Of a DNA stretch of 8,244 nt, positions 1 through 5,860 are shown one piece after another. Each line of letters opens with the position of its first letter. Position 1 is the stretch's first letter. The position numbers were made by a program, and so were the translations under genes. The stretch spans positions 1 to 8,244 of the forward strand of contig JAADEK010000077.1 in NCBI GenBank assembly GCA_013153455.1, given 5' to 3'. The DNA comes from Aquificota bacterium. GTDB taxonomy: Bacteria; Aquificota; Aquificia; Aquificales; Aquificaceae. The notes beneath the pieces are model-generated. The model made no database searches, was not told the DNA's origin, and saw only the letters and a program-made list of their open reading frames with translations.

Positions 1-588
1 CCCGTCGGGGATATATACGGTATGCTTTCCCTAATCGGGAACCTCTCGGTTCTTATATTCCTCTTTTTTTCAAGGAGGTATAACTTCTCCGTTTTCGGGA
101 GTATCGTTTCGTTTTTTGCTTTCCTCACAACCCTTCTCCTGATTCCTTCAAGGAAGCTCGGCTTCGGTGACCCCCTTTACGTGCTTCATATCGTGAGCGC
201 GGGTCTTTCTTACGCTTTTATCTTCTTCGGGGGTCTTACGTCCCTTGCGAAACTCATAGCCCAGAGAAAGCTAAAGGAGAAAGACCTCAGGATACCTTTC
301 GCTCCCCTCAGGCTCCTTATGAGCCTTGAGAAGTTTTTTATAATTGCGAGCTTTTTGTCGCTTACCGCTACGCTCGTCTTCGGTAGCCTGTGGGCTAAGG
401 ACTTTTTGGGGACTCACTGGGTTGATGACCCGAAACTCCTTACCACACTGCTTTTGTGGTTCTACTACGCCTTTTTGGCTCATATGTATGTGATTAAGCT
501 CTTCAAGCCCTCCCACATATCATACGCTTCCGTCTTCGGAGCTTTTGCCGGTCTTGTTACCCTTCTGTTCTTCAGGCATTCCTTTTGA
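1..588 (+). CDS. CcsA/HemX-type cytochrome c assembly membrane protein, 5'-truncated by window edge
   Basis: Integral membrane protein of the CcsA/HemX (cytochrome c assembly) family. Such proteins carry or handle heme for c-type cytochrome maturation. The frame is open to base 1, and 195 codons are visible before TGA at 586-588. The first visible residues, PVGDIYG, resemble the P-x-S-N-x-Y-E stretch that precedes a transmembrane helix in CcsA-like proteins, so the ATG at 22 is probably internal. About six hydrophobic helices are visible, near residues 9-23, 31-49, 57-82, 109-131, 145-165 and 174-193. The family's Trp-rich heme signature (WxWDPK) appears as W140-V-D-D-P-K145, with the second Trp replaced by Asp. 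H63, at the start of a helix, and H161, after the signature, match positions of the usual conserved histidines. The gene converges on fabZ with a 17-bp overlap. Which subfamily (CcsA/ResC or HemX) cannot be decided from this fragment. Confidence 0.75.
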   Translation, partial: PVGDIYGMLSLIGNLSVLIFLFFSRRYNFSVFGSIVSFFAFLTTLLLIPSRKLGFGDPLYVLHIVSAGLSYAFIFFGGLTSLAKLIAQRKLKEKDLRIPFAPLRLLMSLEKFFIIASFLSLTATLVFGSLWAKDFLGTHWVDDPKLLTTLLLWFYYAFLAHMYVIKLFKPSHISYASVFGAFAGLVTLLFFRHSF

Positions 589-1024
589 TTTCCTCAAGTT
601 TCCTCGCCGCGGCGAGGAGGGTCGCGGACGCGACGAGCTCCCCTTCAACCTTGGCGGTTCCCTTCATCTTTGAGAGTGTGCGCTTGAGCGAGACCACCTC
701 AAGCTCAAGTATCAGCGTGTCCCCGGGGTATACGGGTCTTTTGAAGCGCGCGTCGTCTATACCCGCAAACACTATTGCGTATTTCCCTATCTCAAGGTTT
801 AGGGACTTTATCATAAGTATCCCGCCCACCTGAGCCATGGCTTCAAGTATGTAAACGCCCGGAAAGAGGGGAAAGCCCGGGAAGTGACCCTGAAATACGG
901 GTTCGTTTGCGCTTACGTTCTTGAGCCCGACTATCTTCTTTCCTTCCTCTATGCTCAGGATTTTGTCAACGAGGAGTATGGGGTAGCGGTGGGGAAGTAT
1001 CTCCATTATCTGGCGCACGTCCAT
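572..1024 (-). CDS. fabZ: 3-hydroxyacyl-ACP dehydratase FabZ
   Basis: Cytosolic dehydratase of type II fatty acid synthesis. It removes water from (3R)-hydroxyacyl-ACP to give trans-2-enoyl-ACP. The 150-residue product has the usual FabZ length and a single hot-dog fold. The N-terminal motif L10-P-H-R-Y-P15 is typical. The catalytic helix carries H47-F-P-G and, 14 residues later, E61-A-M-A-Q, matching the spacing of the catalytic His and Glu in characterised FabZ enzymes. The frame stays open further upstream, but residues before the chosen ATG do not resemble FabZ and would run into lysC. The chosen ATG also sits 8 nt after TAAAAT. No Shine-Dalgarno sequence is visible. In many Gram-negative bacteria fabZ lies between lpxD and lpxA; here it stands alone, divergent from lysC and overlapping its convergent neighbour at the 3' end. 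Confidence 0.95.
   Translation of the reverse strand: MDVRQIMEILPHRYPILLVDKILSIEEGKKIVGLKNVSANEPVFQGHFPGFPLFPGVYILEAMAQVGGILMIKSLNLEIGKYAIVFAGIDDARFKRPVYPGDTLILELEVVSLKRTLSKMKGTAKVEGELVASATLLAAARKLEEIKRNA
601..618. repeat. 18-bp perfect palindrome in the fabZ 3' end, just past the ccs stop
   Basis: Bases 601-618 read the same on both strands (half-site TCCTCGCCG). As RNA they could form a GC-rich stem of about 7 bp closed by CGCG. The palindrome starts 12 nt after the TGA of the + strand gene and lies inside the fabZ codons for LLAAARK. No T-tract follows on the + strand, so it is not a classical intrinsic terminator. It may still mark the 3' end of the + transcript. Confidence 0.4.
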
Positions 1025-1032
1025 GTGCAATA

Positions 1033-1038
1033 ATTTTA
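1033..1038 (-). promoter_or_regulatory. Putative -10 element of fabZ (TAAAAT)
   Basis: The minus strand reads TAAAAT, then TATTGCAC (8 nt), then the fabZ ATG. A start site about 7 nt past a -10 element would fall next to the ATG, giving a nearly leaderless mRNA. This agrees with the lack of a Shine-Dalgarno sequence. No convincing -35 element is visible. This is the only TAAAAT I found on the minus strand. Confidence 0.4.
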
Positions 1039-1065
1039 ACACACCGAAGGTCTTTGAATTTTTAA

Positions 1066-1071
1066 TAAAAT
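1066..1071 (+). promoter_or_regulatory. Putative -10 element of lysC (TAAAAT)
   Basis: TAAAAT is followed by 10 nt (AATCTTTTCT) and then the lysC ATG at 1082. The predicted start site lies about 3 nt upstream of the ATG, and no Shine-Dalgarno sequence is present. TTGAAT at 1054-1059 resembles a -35 box, but at 6 bp from the hexamer it is too close to pair with it. The 13-mer TAAAATAATCTTT beginning here recurs upstream of cutA at 8158-8170. Confidence 0.4.
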
Positions 1072-1081
1072 AATCTTTTCT

Positions 1082-2323
1082 ATGAAAATACTCGTTCAGA
1101 AGTTCGGAGGAACGTCCGTAGCGAGTCTTGAGCGTATAGAGAGATGCGCAAAGAGGGTAATTGACGCCCTGAAGAAGGGATACAAGCCCGTTGTGGTCTC
1201 CTCCGCCATGGCTGGTGAGACGGACTCCCTCATTGAGCTTGCAAAAAGGGTAACGGGCAGACCCCCGGAGAGGGAGATGGATATGCTTCTTGCGACAGGG
1301 GAGCAAAAGGCTATAGCCCTCTTTGCCATGACCCTGAATAAGCTCGGTTATCCCGCGGTGAGCCTATGCGGTTGGCAGGTTCCCATAATCACCGACGATG
1401 TTCACACAAAAGCCCGCATAAGGAAGGTCGGAACGGGTAAACTGCTTTCCCTCATTGAGGAGGGATACATACCCGTTGTCGCGGGCTTTCAGGGTGTGAC
1501 GGAAGGGGGGGAGATAACGACGCTCGGTCGGGGTGGTTCGGATACGACCGCGGTAGCCCTCGCTGCGGCGCTCGGCGCGGACTGTGAGATAAACACCGAT
1601 GTTCCGGGTGTGTTCACCGCGGACCCCCGGGTGGTTCCCTCCGCGAGGAAGATTTCTCGTATATCTTACGAGGAGATGCTTGAGCTTGCGTCCCTCGGTG
1701 CTAAGGTTATGCAGATAAGGAGCGTTGAGTTCGCAGCCAAGTTCGGGGTTAGAATACACGTCAGGAGCACGTTTTCGGAGGACGAGGGAACGTGGATAGT
1801 TCCGGAGGAGGAAGTTATGGAGAAGGTCGTCGTTCGGGGTATTACGATGGATACGAACGAGACGCGCTTTACCATCGTAAGGGTTCCCGACAAGCCGGGC
1901 ATAGCTGCGGAGATATTCAAAGCCCTCGGGGATGCTCACATAGTCGTTGATATGATTGTTCAAAACGTTTCGCACGACGGCTTTACGGACATGTCGTTTA
2001 CGGTGAACAAATCCGAGGCGGACAAAGCTCATGAGATAGTTGCGAAGATAGCGAAAAAGGTAGGAGCGAAGGAGGTCGTGAGGGACGACCGAGTAGCGAA
2101 GATTTCAATCGTGGGTATAGGTATGAGGAGCGCCTACGGCGTAGCGGGGAGGATGTTTGAGATTCTCGCAAAGAACGGTATAAACATAAAAGCTATATCA
2201 ACCTCGGAGATAAAGATTTCGTGTCTCATAGATGAGAAGTATGCGGAGCTCGCGGTAAGGGCTCTTCACGAGGAGTTTATAGAGGAGATGGAGGAGTTTG
2301 AGACGATAAACGGAAACGGGTAA
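1082..2323 (+). CDS. lysC: Aspartate kinase (alpha subunit)
   Basis: Cytosolic aspartokinase, EC 2.7.2.4. It phosphorylates L-aspartate in the first step toward lysine, methionine, threonine and diaminopimelate. The 413-residue product matches monofunctional LysC; there is no homoserine dehydrogenase domain. The N-terminal amino-acid-kinase domain (about 1-240) shows K7-F-G-G-T-S-V13, [19 protein letters not shown] and [12 protein letters not shown]. The C-terminal regulatory part (about 255-405) holds two ACT domains, seen in [12 protein letters not shown] with [15 protein letters not shown], and in [20 protein letters not shown]. This predicts allosteric feedback by a pathway end product, but the effector cannot be read from sequence. 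The start has no Shine-Dalgarno sequence and lies 10 nt past TAAAAT. A second in-frame ATG at 1817 with a strong ribosome-binding-like sequence suggests an overlapping beta subunit. The next gene starts 33 nt after the stop. Confidence 0.95.
   Translation: MKILVQKFGGTSVASLERIERCAKRVIDALKKGYKPVVVSSAMAGETDSLIELAKRVTGRPPEREMDMLLATGEQKAIALFAMTLNKLGYPAVSLCGWQVPIITDDVHTKARIRKVGTGKLLSLIEEGYIPVVAGFQGVTEGGEITTLGRGGSDTTAVALAAALGADCEINTDVPGVFTADPRVVPSARKISRISYEEMLELASLGAKVMQIRSVEFAAKFGVRIHVRSTFSEDEGTWIVPEEEVMEKVVVRGITMDTNETRFTIVRVPDKPGIAAEIFKALGDAHIVVDMIVQNVSHDGFTDMSFTVNKSEADKAHEIVAKIAKKVGAKEVVRDDRVAKISIVGIGMRSAYGVAGRMFEILAKNGINIKAISTSEIKISCLIDEKYAELAVRALHEEFIEEMEEFETINGNG
1804..1819 (+). promoter_or_regulatory. 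Shine-Dalgarno-like sequence and internal ATG within lysC
   Basis: GGAGGAGG at 1804-1811, then AAGTT, then ATG at 1817-1819, in frame with lysC at Met246. A 5-nt spacer from GGAGG to ATG is close to ideal. Caution is needed because the same bases encode a Glu-Glu-Glu run, and GAG-GAG pairs are common in these genes, so part of the match is expected from codon use. Confidence 0.5.
1817..2323 (+). other. Predicted nested in-frame product: aspartokinase beta (regulatory) subunit
   Basis: Translation from the internal ATG at Met246 would give a 168-residue protein containing only the two ACT domains. Bacillus subtilis aspartokinase II, Corynebacterium and Thermus aspartokinases are known to be alpha2beta2 enzymes whose beta subunit is made from such an in-frame internal start. 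In B. subtilis the beta subunit begins at about the same residue and opens with a similar MEQNLVVRGI sequence. Here it would begin [10 protein letters not shown]. The position, the flanking sequence and the preceding Shine-Dalgarno match all agree. Expression itself is inferred. Confidence 0.55.
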
Positions 2324-2344
2324 TCTTTTCCGAGTTCCGTCCGA

Positions 2345-2354
2345 TATATAAAAT
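2345..2354 (+). promoter_or_regulatory. AT-rich promoter-like element before the GGDEF/EAL gene
   Basis: TATATAAAAT sits in the 33-bp gap between the lysC stop and the ATG at 2357. TATATA (2345-2350) as a -10 would place the start site at about the ATG; the TAAAAT at 2349-2354 is only 2 nt from the ATG. There is no Shine-Dalgarno sequence. TAATCTTTTC at 2321-2330, which begins at the lysC stop codon, is identical to 1071-1080 upstream of lysC. The gene may have its own promoter in addition to read-through from lysC. Confidence 0.35.
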
Positions 2355-2356
2355 GC

Positions 2357-4774
2357 ATGAAGGGCGGGGCTCTTTCCGCTATAGAGCCGAAGGACGAAAA
2401 GCACGTATGGGAGATAAGAGAGAGCCTCTCGGAGGAGGAGCTGAGGGACATAGCGAGGCGTTTTTCTGATTACGTCCGCTCCCTTCCTCCTCTCGGGAGG
2501 CTTCGGGAGGGAGAGCTTGAGCGCATCGTATACCTTTACCTCCTTCGCCTCCTTGACGGGAAGGGGGAAAGGAGGGAGATTTTTACGGTCCTCAGAAGCT
2601 TGGGTGAAGGACTTTCGGACTTTATAGCCTCCTACGGGAAGCTCCTTGAACTGATACGGGAAAAGCTCAGGAAGAAGTTCCCCCCTCAGAAGCTCTCCGA
2701 GCTTTGCCTTTCCCTCTCAAAGTATATATTTCACGACGTTTCGGGGCTTCTTCGCTCCGCCATACGCGAGAACTTCAAGAAGTTCATAAGCTTTTTTGAA
2801 AATAACCCGGACGCGGTCGTCGTCCTTGACGGTGATTTCCGCATAGCATACGTAAACAGGACGCTTGAGAACGTCCTGAAGACGAAAAGGAACTATCTCG
2901 TGGGAAAGCCTTTCCTTGAGCTGTTTCCCGAGGAGTTTCGCCCCGTATACGGGTTACTTTGCGATGCCTGTTGCGGTAAAAAGTCCGGCAGGCTCCCCGA
3001 CATCGTATACCTAAAGAGTCCGCAAACGGGTATCCTGAAGCCCTTTGAGGTTGTCTTTGAGCGTATGAGGTTTGAGGGTAAGGACTACTTCGTCCTTGAC
3101 CTGAGGGACAAAAGCGACGAGATAAAAAAGGAAAAGGAGAGGAAAAAGCTGAGCGTCCTTTACTCATTGATTTCGGGTCTTTTGAAAATCATCTTTGAGG
3201 ACGGTGATAAGGGCGACATCCTCAAGAGGGTTGTTGAGAGGTTTACAAAGGCGGGGGGCTACAGCTTTGCGTGTATAACGCGCCCGGGCTCGGACGATTG
3301 TATCGTAAAGAGCGGGAAGGAAGGGAGGTATACGATTTGTATGCGTATGAATTCCGACGAGCCTTACGTCCTTATCCTCTCAAAGGACGAGGAGTTTTAC
3401 CCTTCGGAGGTTGAGGTTATATCAAACTTCCTTGAGGAGCTTGCCCGCGTTGTGAACACGCTCTCGCTTCACGAGAAGCTTGAGAAGATATCGCTCTATG
3501 ACCCTCTTACGGACCTACCCGTTCGGAACTTCTTCGTGGGTATACTCAGCGACCTTATGAACGAGGCGAGGAAGAAAAAGGAGAAGGTCGTTGTGATAGT
3601 TATGGACATAGACAACTTCACGACGATAAACAGCATATACGGGCAAAAGGTGGGGGACAAACTCCTGAGGGAGGTTTCCGAGAGGTTAAAGGAGGTCGTT
3701 AGGCTTGAGGACTATCTGGCTCGCGTAGGTGCGGACAGCTTCGCCATAGCCTTCAAGACGCGCGAGCTTTCCCCAGCCATAAACAGCCTCCTTTCCCGAA
3801 TACTCGCCAAGTTCGCATCACCCGCACTCATAAACTCAACCGAGATACCGATAACCTTCTCCGTGGGCGTTTCCGTCTTTCCGGACGATGCGGAGAACGT
3901 GGAACAGCTCGTCGCATACGCCACCCAGGCTATGTTTGAAGCGAAAAACCTCGGCGGGAACACGGTGATATTCCACACAAAGAAGGCTAAAGACCTTGAA
4001 GAGAGTTTCATGATAAAGCAAAAGCTCATGAAAGCGCTGGAAAGAAACGAGTTCGTCCTCTACTACCAACCGAAGGTATGCCTAAAAACGGGTAAGATAG
4101 TCGGGGCGGAGGCTCTCATACGCTGGAGAAGGGGAAACCAGCTCGTCCCTCCCGCCAAGTTCATACCCGTCCTTGAGGAAAGCGGTTTTCTCATGAACGA
4201 GGTCGGTCTTTGGGTGATAGAGGAAGCGTCAAGACGCATAAAGGAGTGGAAGAAAAAGGGTATGGACATAGAGATAGCGGTAAACATCTCCCCCGTTCAG
4301 CTTCGCTCATCAAAGTTCATAAGCTACATACTCAGGAAGATAAAGGACTTTCCCCAAAGCGCTAAGAACCTCGGTATAGAAATCACGGAAACCGCGGTAA
4401 TGGAAAACATATCAATCGTTTCGGTATTCATAAGGTCCCTCGCGGAGCTCGGTGTGAAGGCTTACATAGACGACTTCGGGACGGGTTATTCCTCCATAGC
4501 TTACCTCAAGAGTCTACCCGTTTACGCCATAAAGATAGACGTTGACTTTGTGAAGGACATACACGAGGACGAGAGGGACTACGAGATAGTAAAGACGATA
4601 ATAAACCTCGCAAAGAGTCTTAACCTCAAGACGGTCGCGGAAGGTGTTGAGAGAAAAGAGCACGAGGATATACTGAAATCTCTCGGTTGTGATTACGCCC
4701 AAGGGTTCTACTACGCCCCCCCGCTTCCCGCGGAGGAATTTGAGAAACTCTACAAAAACTTTAATAAAATGTGA
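2357..4774 (+). CDS. PAS/GAF-like sensor protein with degenerate GGDEF and intact EAL domain; predicted c-di-GMP phosphodiesterase
   Basis: This 805-residue protein is probably cytosolic, as no signal peptide or membrane helix is seen. Order: a helical region of unknown fold (about 10-145); a PAS domain (about 146-265, starting FENNPDAVVVLDGDFRIAYVN) with the cysteine cluster C202-D-A-C-C206; a charged helix; a weak GAF-like region (about 285-375); GGDEF (about 382-545); EAL (about 560-800). The GGDEF signature is G458-A-D-S-F462, with the second Gly and the Glu changed. D417-I-D-N-F421 and the inhibitory-site motif R449-L-E-D452 are kept. The EAL domain keeps E585-A-L, N643 in NxS, E675, D705-D706, K726, E762 and Q782, the residues expected for hydrolysis of c-di-GMP to pGpG. 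Predicted function: phosphodiesterase whose GGDEF part binds GTP or c-di-GMP rather than making it. What the N-terminal part senses is unknown. It overlaps the possible lolA GTG by 4 nt. Confidence 0.93.
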   Translation: MKGGALSAIEPKDEKHVWEIRESLSEEELRDIARRFSDYVRSLPPLGRLREGELERIVYLYLLRLLDGKGERREIFTVLRSLGEGLSDFIASYGKLLELIREKLRKKFPPQKLSELCLSLSKYIFHDVSGLLRSAIRENFKKFISFFENNPDAVVVLDGDFRIAYVNRTLENVLKTKRNYLVGKPFLELFPEEFRPVYGLLCDACCGKKSGRLPDIVYLKSPQTGILKPFEVVFERMRFEGKDYFVLDLRDKSDEIKKEKERKKLSVLYSLISGLLKIIFEDGDKGDILKRVVERFTKAGGYSFACITRPGSDDCIVKSGKEGRYTICMRMNSDEPYVLILSKDEEFYPSEVEVISNFLEELARVVNTLSLHEKLEKISLYDPLTDLPVRNFFVGILSDLMNEARKKKEKVVVIVMDIDNFTTINSIYGQKVGDKLLREVSERLKEVVRLEDYLARVGADSFAIAFKTRELSPAINSLLSRILAKFASPALINSTEIPITFSVGVSVFPDDAENVEQLVAYATQAMFEAKNLGGNTVIFHTKKAKDLEESFMIKQKLMKALERNEFVLYYQPKVCLKTGKIVGAEALIRWRRGNQLVPPAKFIPVLEESGFLMNEVGLWVIEEASRRIKEWKKKGMDIEIAVNISPVQLRSSKFISYILRKIKDFPQSAKNLGIEITETAVMENISIVSVFIRSLAELGVKAYIDDFGTGYSSIAYLKSLPVYAIKIDVDFVKDIHEDERDYEIVKTIINLAKSLNLKTVAEGVERKEHEDILKSLGCDYAQGFYYAPPLPAEEFEKLYKNFNKM
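4765..4770 (+). promoter_or_regulatory. TAAAAT element upstream of lolA
   Basis: TAAAAT lies in the last codons of the GGDEF/EAL gene, directly before the possible GTG start (4771) and 6 nt before the ATG (4777) of lolA. It may be an internal promoter giving a leaderless lolA mRNA. It could also be only the AT-rich sequence usual around a translation start. Confidence 0.3.
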
Positions 4775-4776
4775 TT

Positions 4777-5385
4777 ATGAGACTTTTAATATTTTTATTT
4801 TTCATAGGGAAACTCCTCCTCGCGGAGGAGTTTGAAAAACTGAAGAACGTATTTTCAAACACAAACACACTGAAGCTTTCCTTCAGACAGACCGTCACTT
4901 ACGACTGGTATCCCAAGCCCGAAAGGAGCAGGGGCATACTCTACGTAAAGAGGGGTGAGTTTTTGCGCATAGACTACATGTCCCCCGAACGCCTGACGCT
5001 CATCGCGGACAAAAATAACGTATACCTGATAAACTACGAGCAAAAGACGGTTTACGTTGAGAGTATGAAGAGGAATACCTCACCGGTTGTTGAGAGCTTG
5101 TTCCTCCTCTCAAAACCCCTTGATGAGACCTTTACGCTCGTAGGAAAGAAGAAGGAAAACGGTATAACGGTTCTCCTCTTGGAGCCTAAGAAAAAGGACG
5201 AGAACCTAAACCTCGTGAAGCTATACGTAAGGCGAGACGGGACGCCTTTTAAGCTCGTCCTTTACGACTCGCAGGGGGCGAAGATAGAGATTGAGTTCAT
5301 AGAACTAAAGAGGAACTTTCGCCCGAGGGATGAGCTGTTTAAAATAAAGATTCCCGATGAGTTCAAAGTCATCCGCTATGGATAA
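4777..5385 (+). CDS. lolA: LolA-like periplasmic outer-membrane lipoprotein carrier
   Basis: Periplasmic chaperone that takes lipoproteins from the LolCDE complex and passes them to the outer membrane. From this ATG the product is 202 residues. Residues 1-16 form a short signal peptide (MRLLIFLFFIGKLLLA), with likely cleavage before E17; a Lys inside the hydrophobic core is unusual. The mature part fits the LolA fold: FRQTVTYDW near the N-terminus, then the strand-rich SRGILYVKRGEFLRIDY and SPERLTLIADKNNVYLIN, typical of LolA. No lipobox Cys is present, so it is a soluble carrier and not LolB. An alternative GTG at 4771 overlaps the upstream stop as GTGA and would add two residues. No Shine-Dalgarno sequence precedes either start. 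A 10-bp inverted repeat lies in codons 12-19. The gene overlaps the following GNAT gene. Confidence 0.85.
   Translation: MRLLIFLFFIGKLLLAEEFEKLKNVFSNTNTLKLSFRQTVTYDWYPKPERSRGILYVKRGEFLRIDYMSPERLTLIADKNNVYLINYEQKTVYVESMKRNTSPVVESLFLLSKPLDETFTLVGKKKENGITVLLLEPKKKDENLNLVKLYVRRDGTPFKLVLYDSQGAKIEIEFIELKRNFRPRDELFKIKIPDEFKVIRYG
4810..4833 (+). repeat. 10-bp perfect inverted repeat in the lolA signal-peptide codons
   Basis: The left arm AAACTCCTCC (4810-4819) and right arm GGAGGAGTTT (4824-4833) are exactly complementary around TCGC. The stem begins 33 nt after the lolA ATG and covers the signal-peptide cleavage region. The right arm contains GGAGGAG, an anti-SD-like sequence that would be sequestered in the hairpin. 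No T-tract follows, so it does not look like an intrinsic terminator. Its function is unknown. Confidence 0.5.
5340..5345 (+). promoter_or_regulatory. TAAAAT element upstream of the GNAT gene
   Basis: TAAAAT in the lolA 3' coding region is followed by 11 nt and then the ATG at 5357. The spacing matches those seen at lysC and cutA. It may be a weak internal promoter, or a chance result of the lolA codons for Phe-Lys-Ile. If real, it favours the upstream start of the GNAT gene. Confidence 0.2.
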
Positions 5386-5860
5386 AGAAGCGGAGCGGGA
5401 CGTAACGATAAGAAGGGTAAAAGAGGAAGATATACCCAAGCTCGTTGAGCTATACCTAAAAGCGTATAAAGGTCTTGAGGAATACGCGTATACACACCCG
5501 AAGGACGTAAAAAGTTATATGGAGTGGTTGGTAAGGAGGGACCCCGAGGGTTTCTTGGTCGCGGAGACGGGAGGAAAACCCGTCGGCTTTATAGGTGCGG
5601 ACGCGAACTGGTTCAGCAGGAGGGAAGGAAAACTCGTCGGGGCGGTTCACGAGATAGTCGTTGACCCCGAATACCGCTCCCGCGGTATAGGAAAGGCTCT
5701 CATGAGGAGCGCCCTTGATTACTTCAAAAAAAGGGGAAGGGACACCGCGGAGCTTTGGGTCGGGGACAAGAACACGAGGGCTATAAACTTCTACAAGAAA
5801 CTCGGCTTTAGGGAGGAGGGGAGGTATAACTACTGGATACGCATGAAGAGGGGGCTGTGA
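5357..5860 (+). CDS. GNAT-family N-acetyltransferase
   Basis: Cytosolic acetyl-CoA-dependent acyltransferase of the GNAT superfamily; the substrate is not predictable. The product is 167 residues from this ATG. The domain starts at about residue 16 (VTIRRVKEEDIPKLVELY). The acetyl-CoA pyrophosphate-binding motif A is clear, with HEIVVDPEYRSRGIGKALM carrying R-x-x-G-x-G/A. The C-terminal motif DKNTRAINFYKKLGFREEGR is typical of RimI/PhnO-like members, so N-alpha, amine or small-molecule acetylation are all possible. Start choice is uncertain: the ATG at 5357 overlaps lolA by 29 nt and has TAAAAT 11 nt upstream, while the ATG at 5378 overlaps by 8 nt and would drop seven residues outside the domain. 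Neither has a good Shine-Dalgarno sequence. The stop overlaps the antiporter start as TGATG. Confidence 0.88.
   Translation: MSSKSSAMDKEAERDVTIRRVKEEDIPKLVELYLKAYKGLEEYAYTHPKDVKSYMEWLVRRDPEGFLVAETGGKPVGFIGADANWFSRREGKLVGAVHEIVVDPEYRSRGIGKALMRSALDYFKKRGRDTAELWVGDKNTRAINFYKKLGFREEGRYNYWIRMKRGL
5848..5854 (+). promoter_or_regulatory. Shine-Dalgarno sequence of the antiporter gene
   Basis: GAGGGGG ends 5 nt before the ATG at 5860. This spacing favours the ATG over the in-frame GTG at 5857. The ATG overlaps the GNAT stop by one base (TGATG), a layout typical of translational coupling. Confidence 0.55.

Noticed and set aside
22..588. Complete membrane protein gene starting at the ATG at 22
   Set aside because: The frame is open to base 1, no ribosome-binding sequence precedes the ATG, and the upstream in-frame residues PVGDIYG resemble a conserved family segment, so the gene very likely begins outside the window.
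1025..1306. Longer N-terminal extension of fabZ on the minus strand
   Set aside because: The frame stays open, but the residues show no FabZ similarity, lie antisense to lysC and would remove the intergenic region; the ATG at 1024 gives a standard-length enzyme.
1364..2032. 222-codon open frame on the minus strand inside lysC
   Set aside because: It is antisense to a clearly real aspartokinase. Its composition looks like a shadow frame, and no domain or start signal is recognisable.
4009..4774. Internal start making an EAL-only protein
   Set aside because: An in-frame ATG lies at 4009 in the linker before EAL, but only a weak purine stretch precedes it and no family precedent was recalled.
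5671..5688. 7-bp inverted repeat ATACCGC/GCGGTAT in the GNAT gene
   Set aside because: It lies in the middle of the codons for the acetyl-CoA loop YRSRGIG, far from gene ends; it is best explained by coding constraint.
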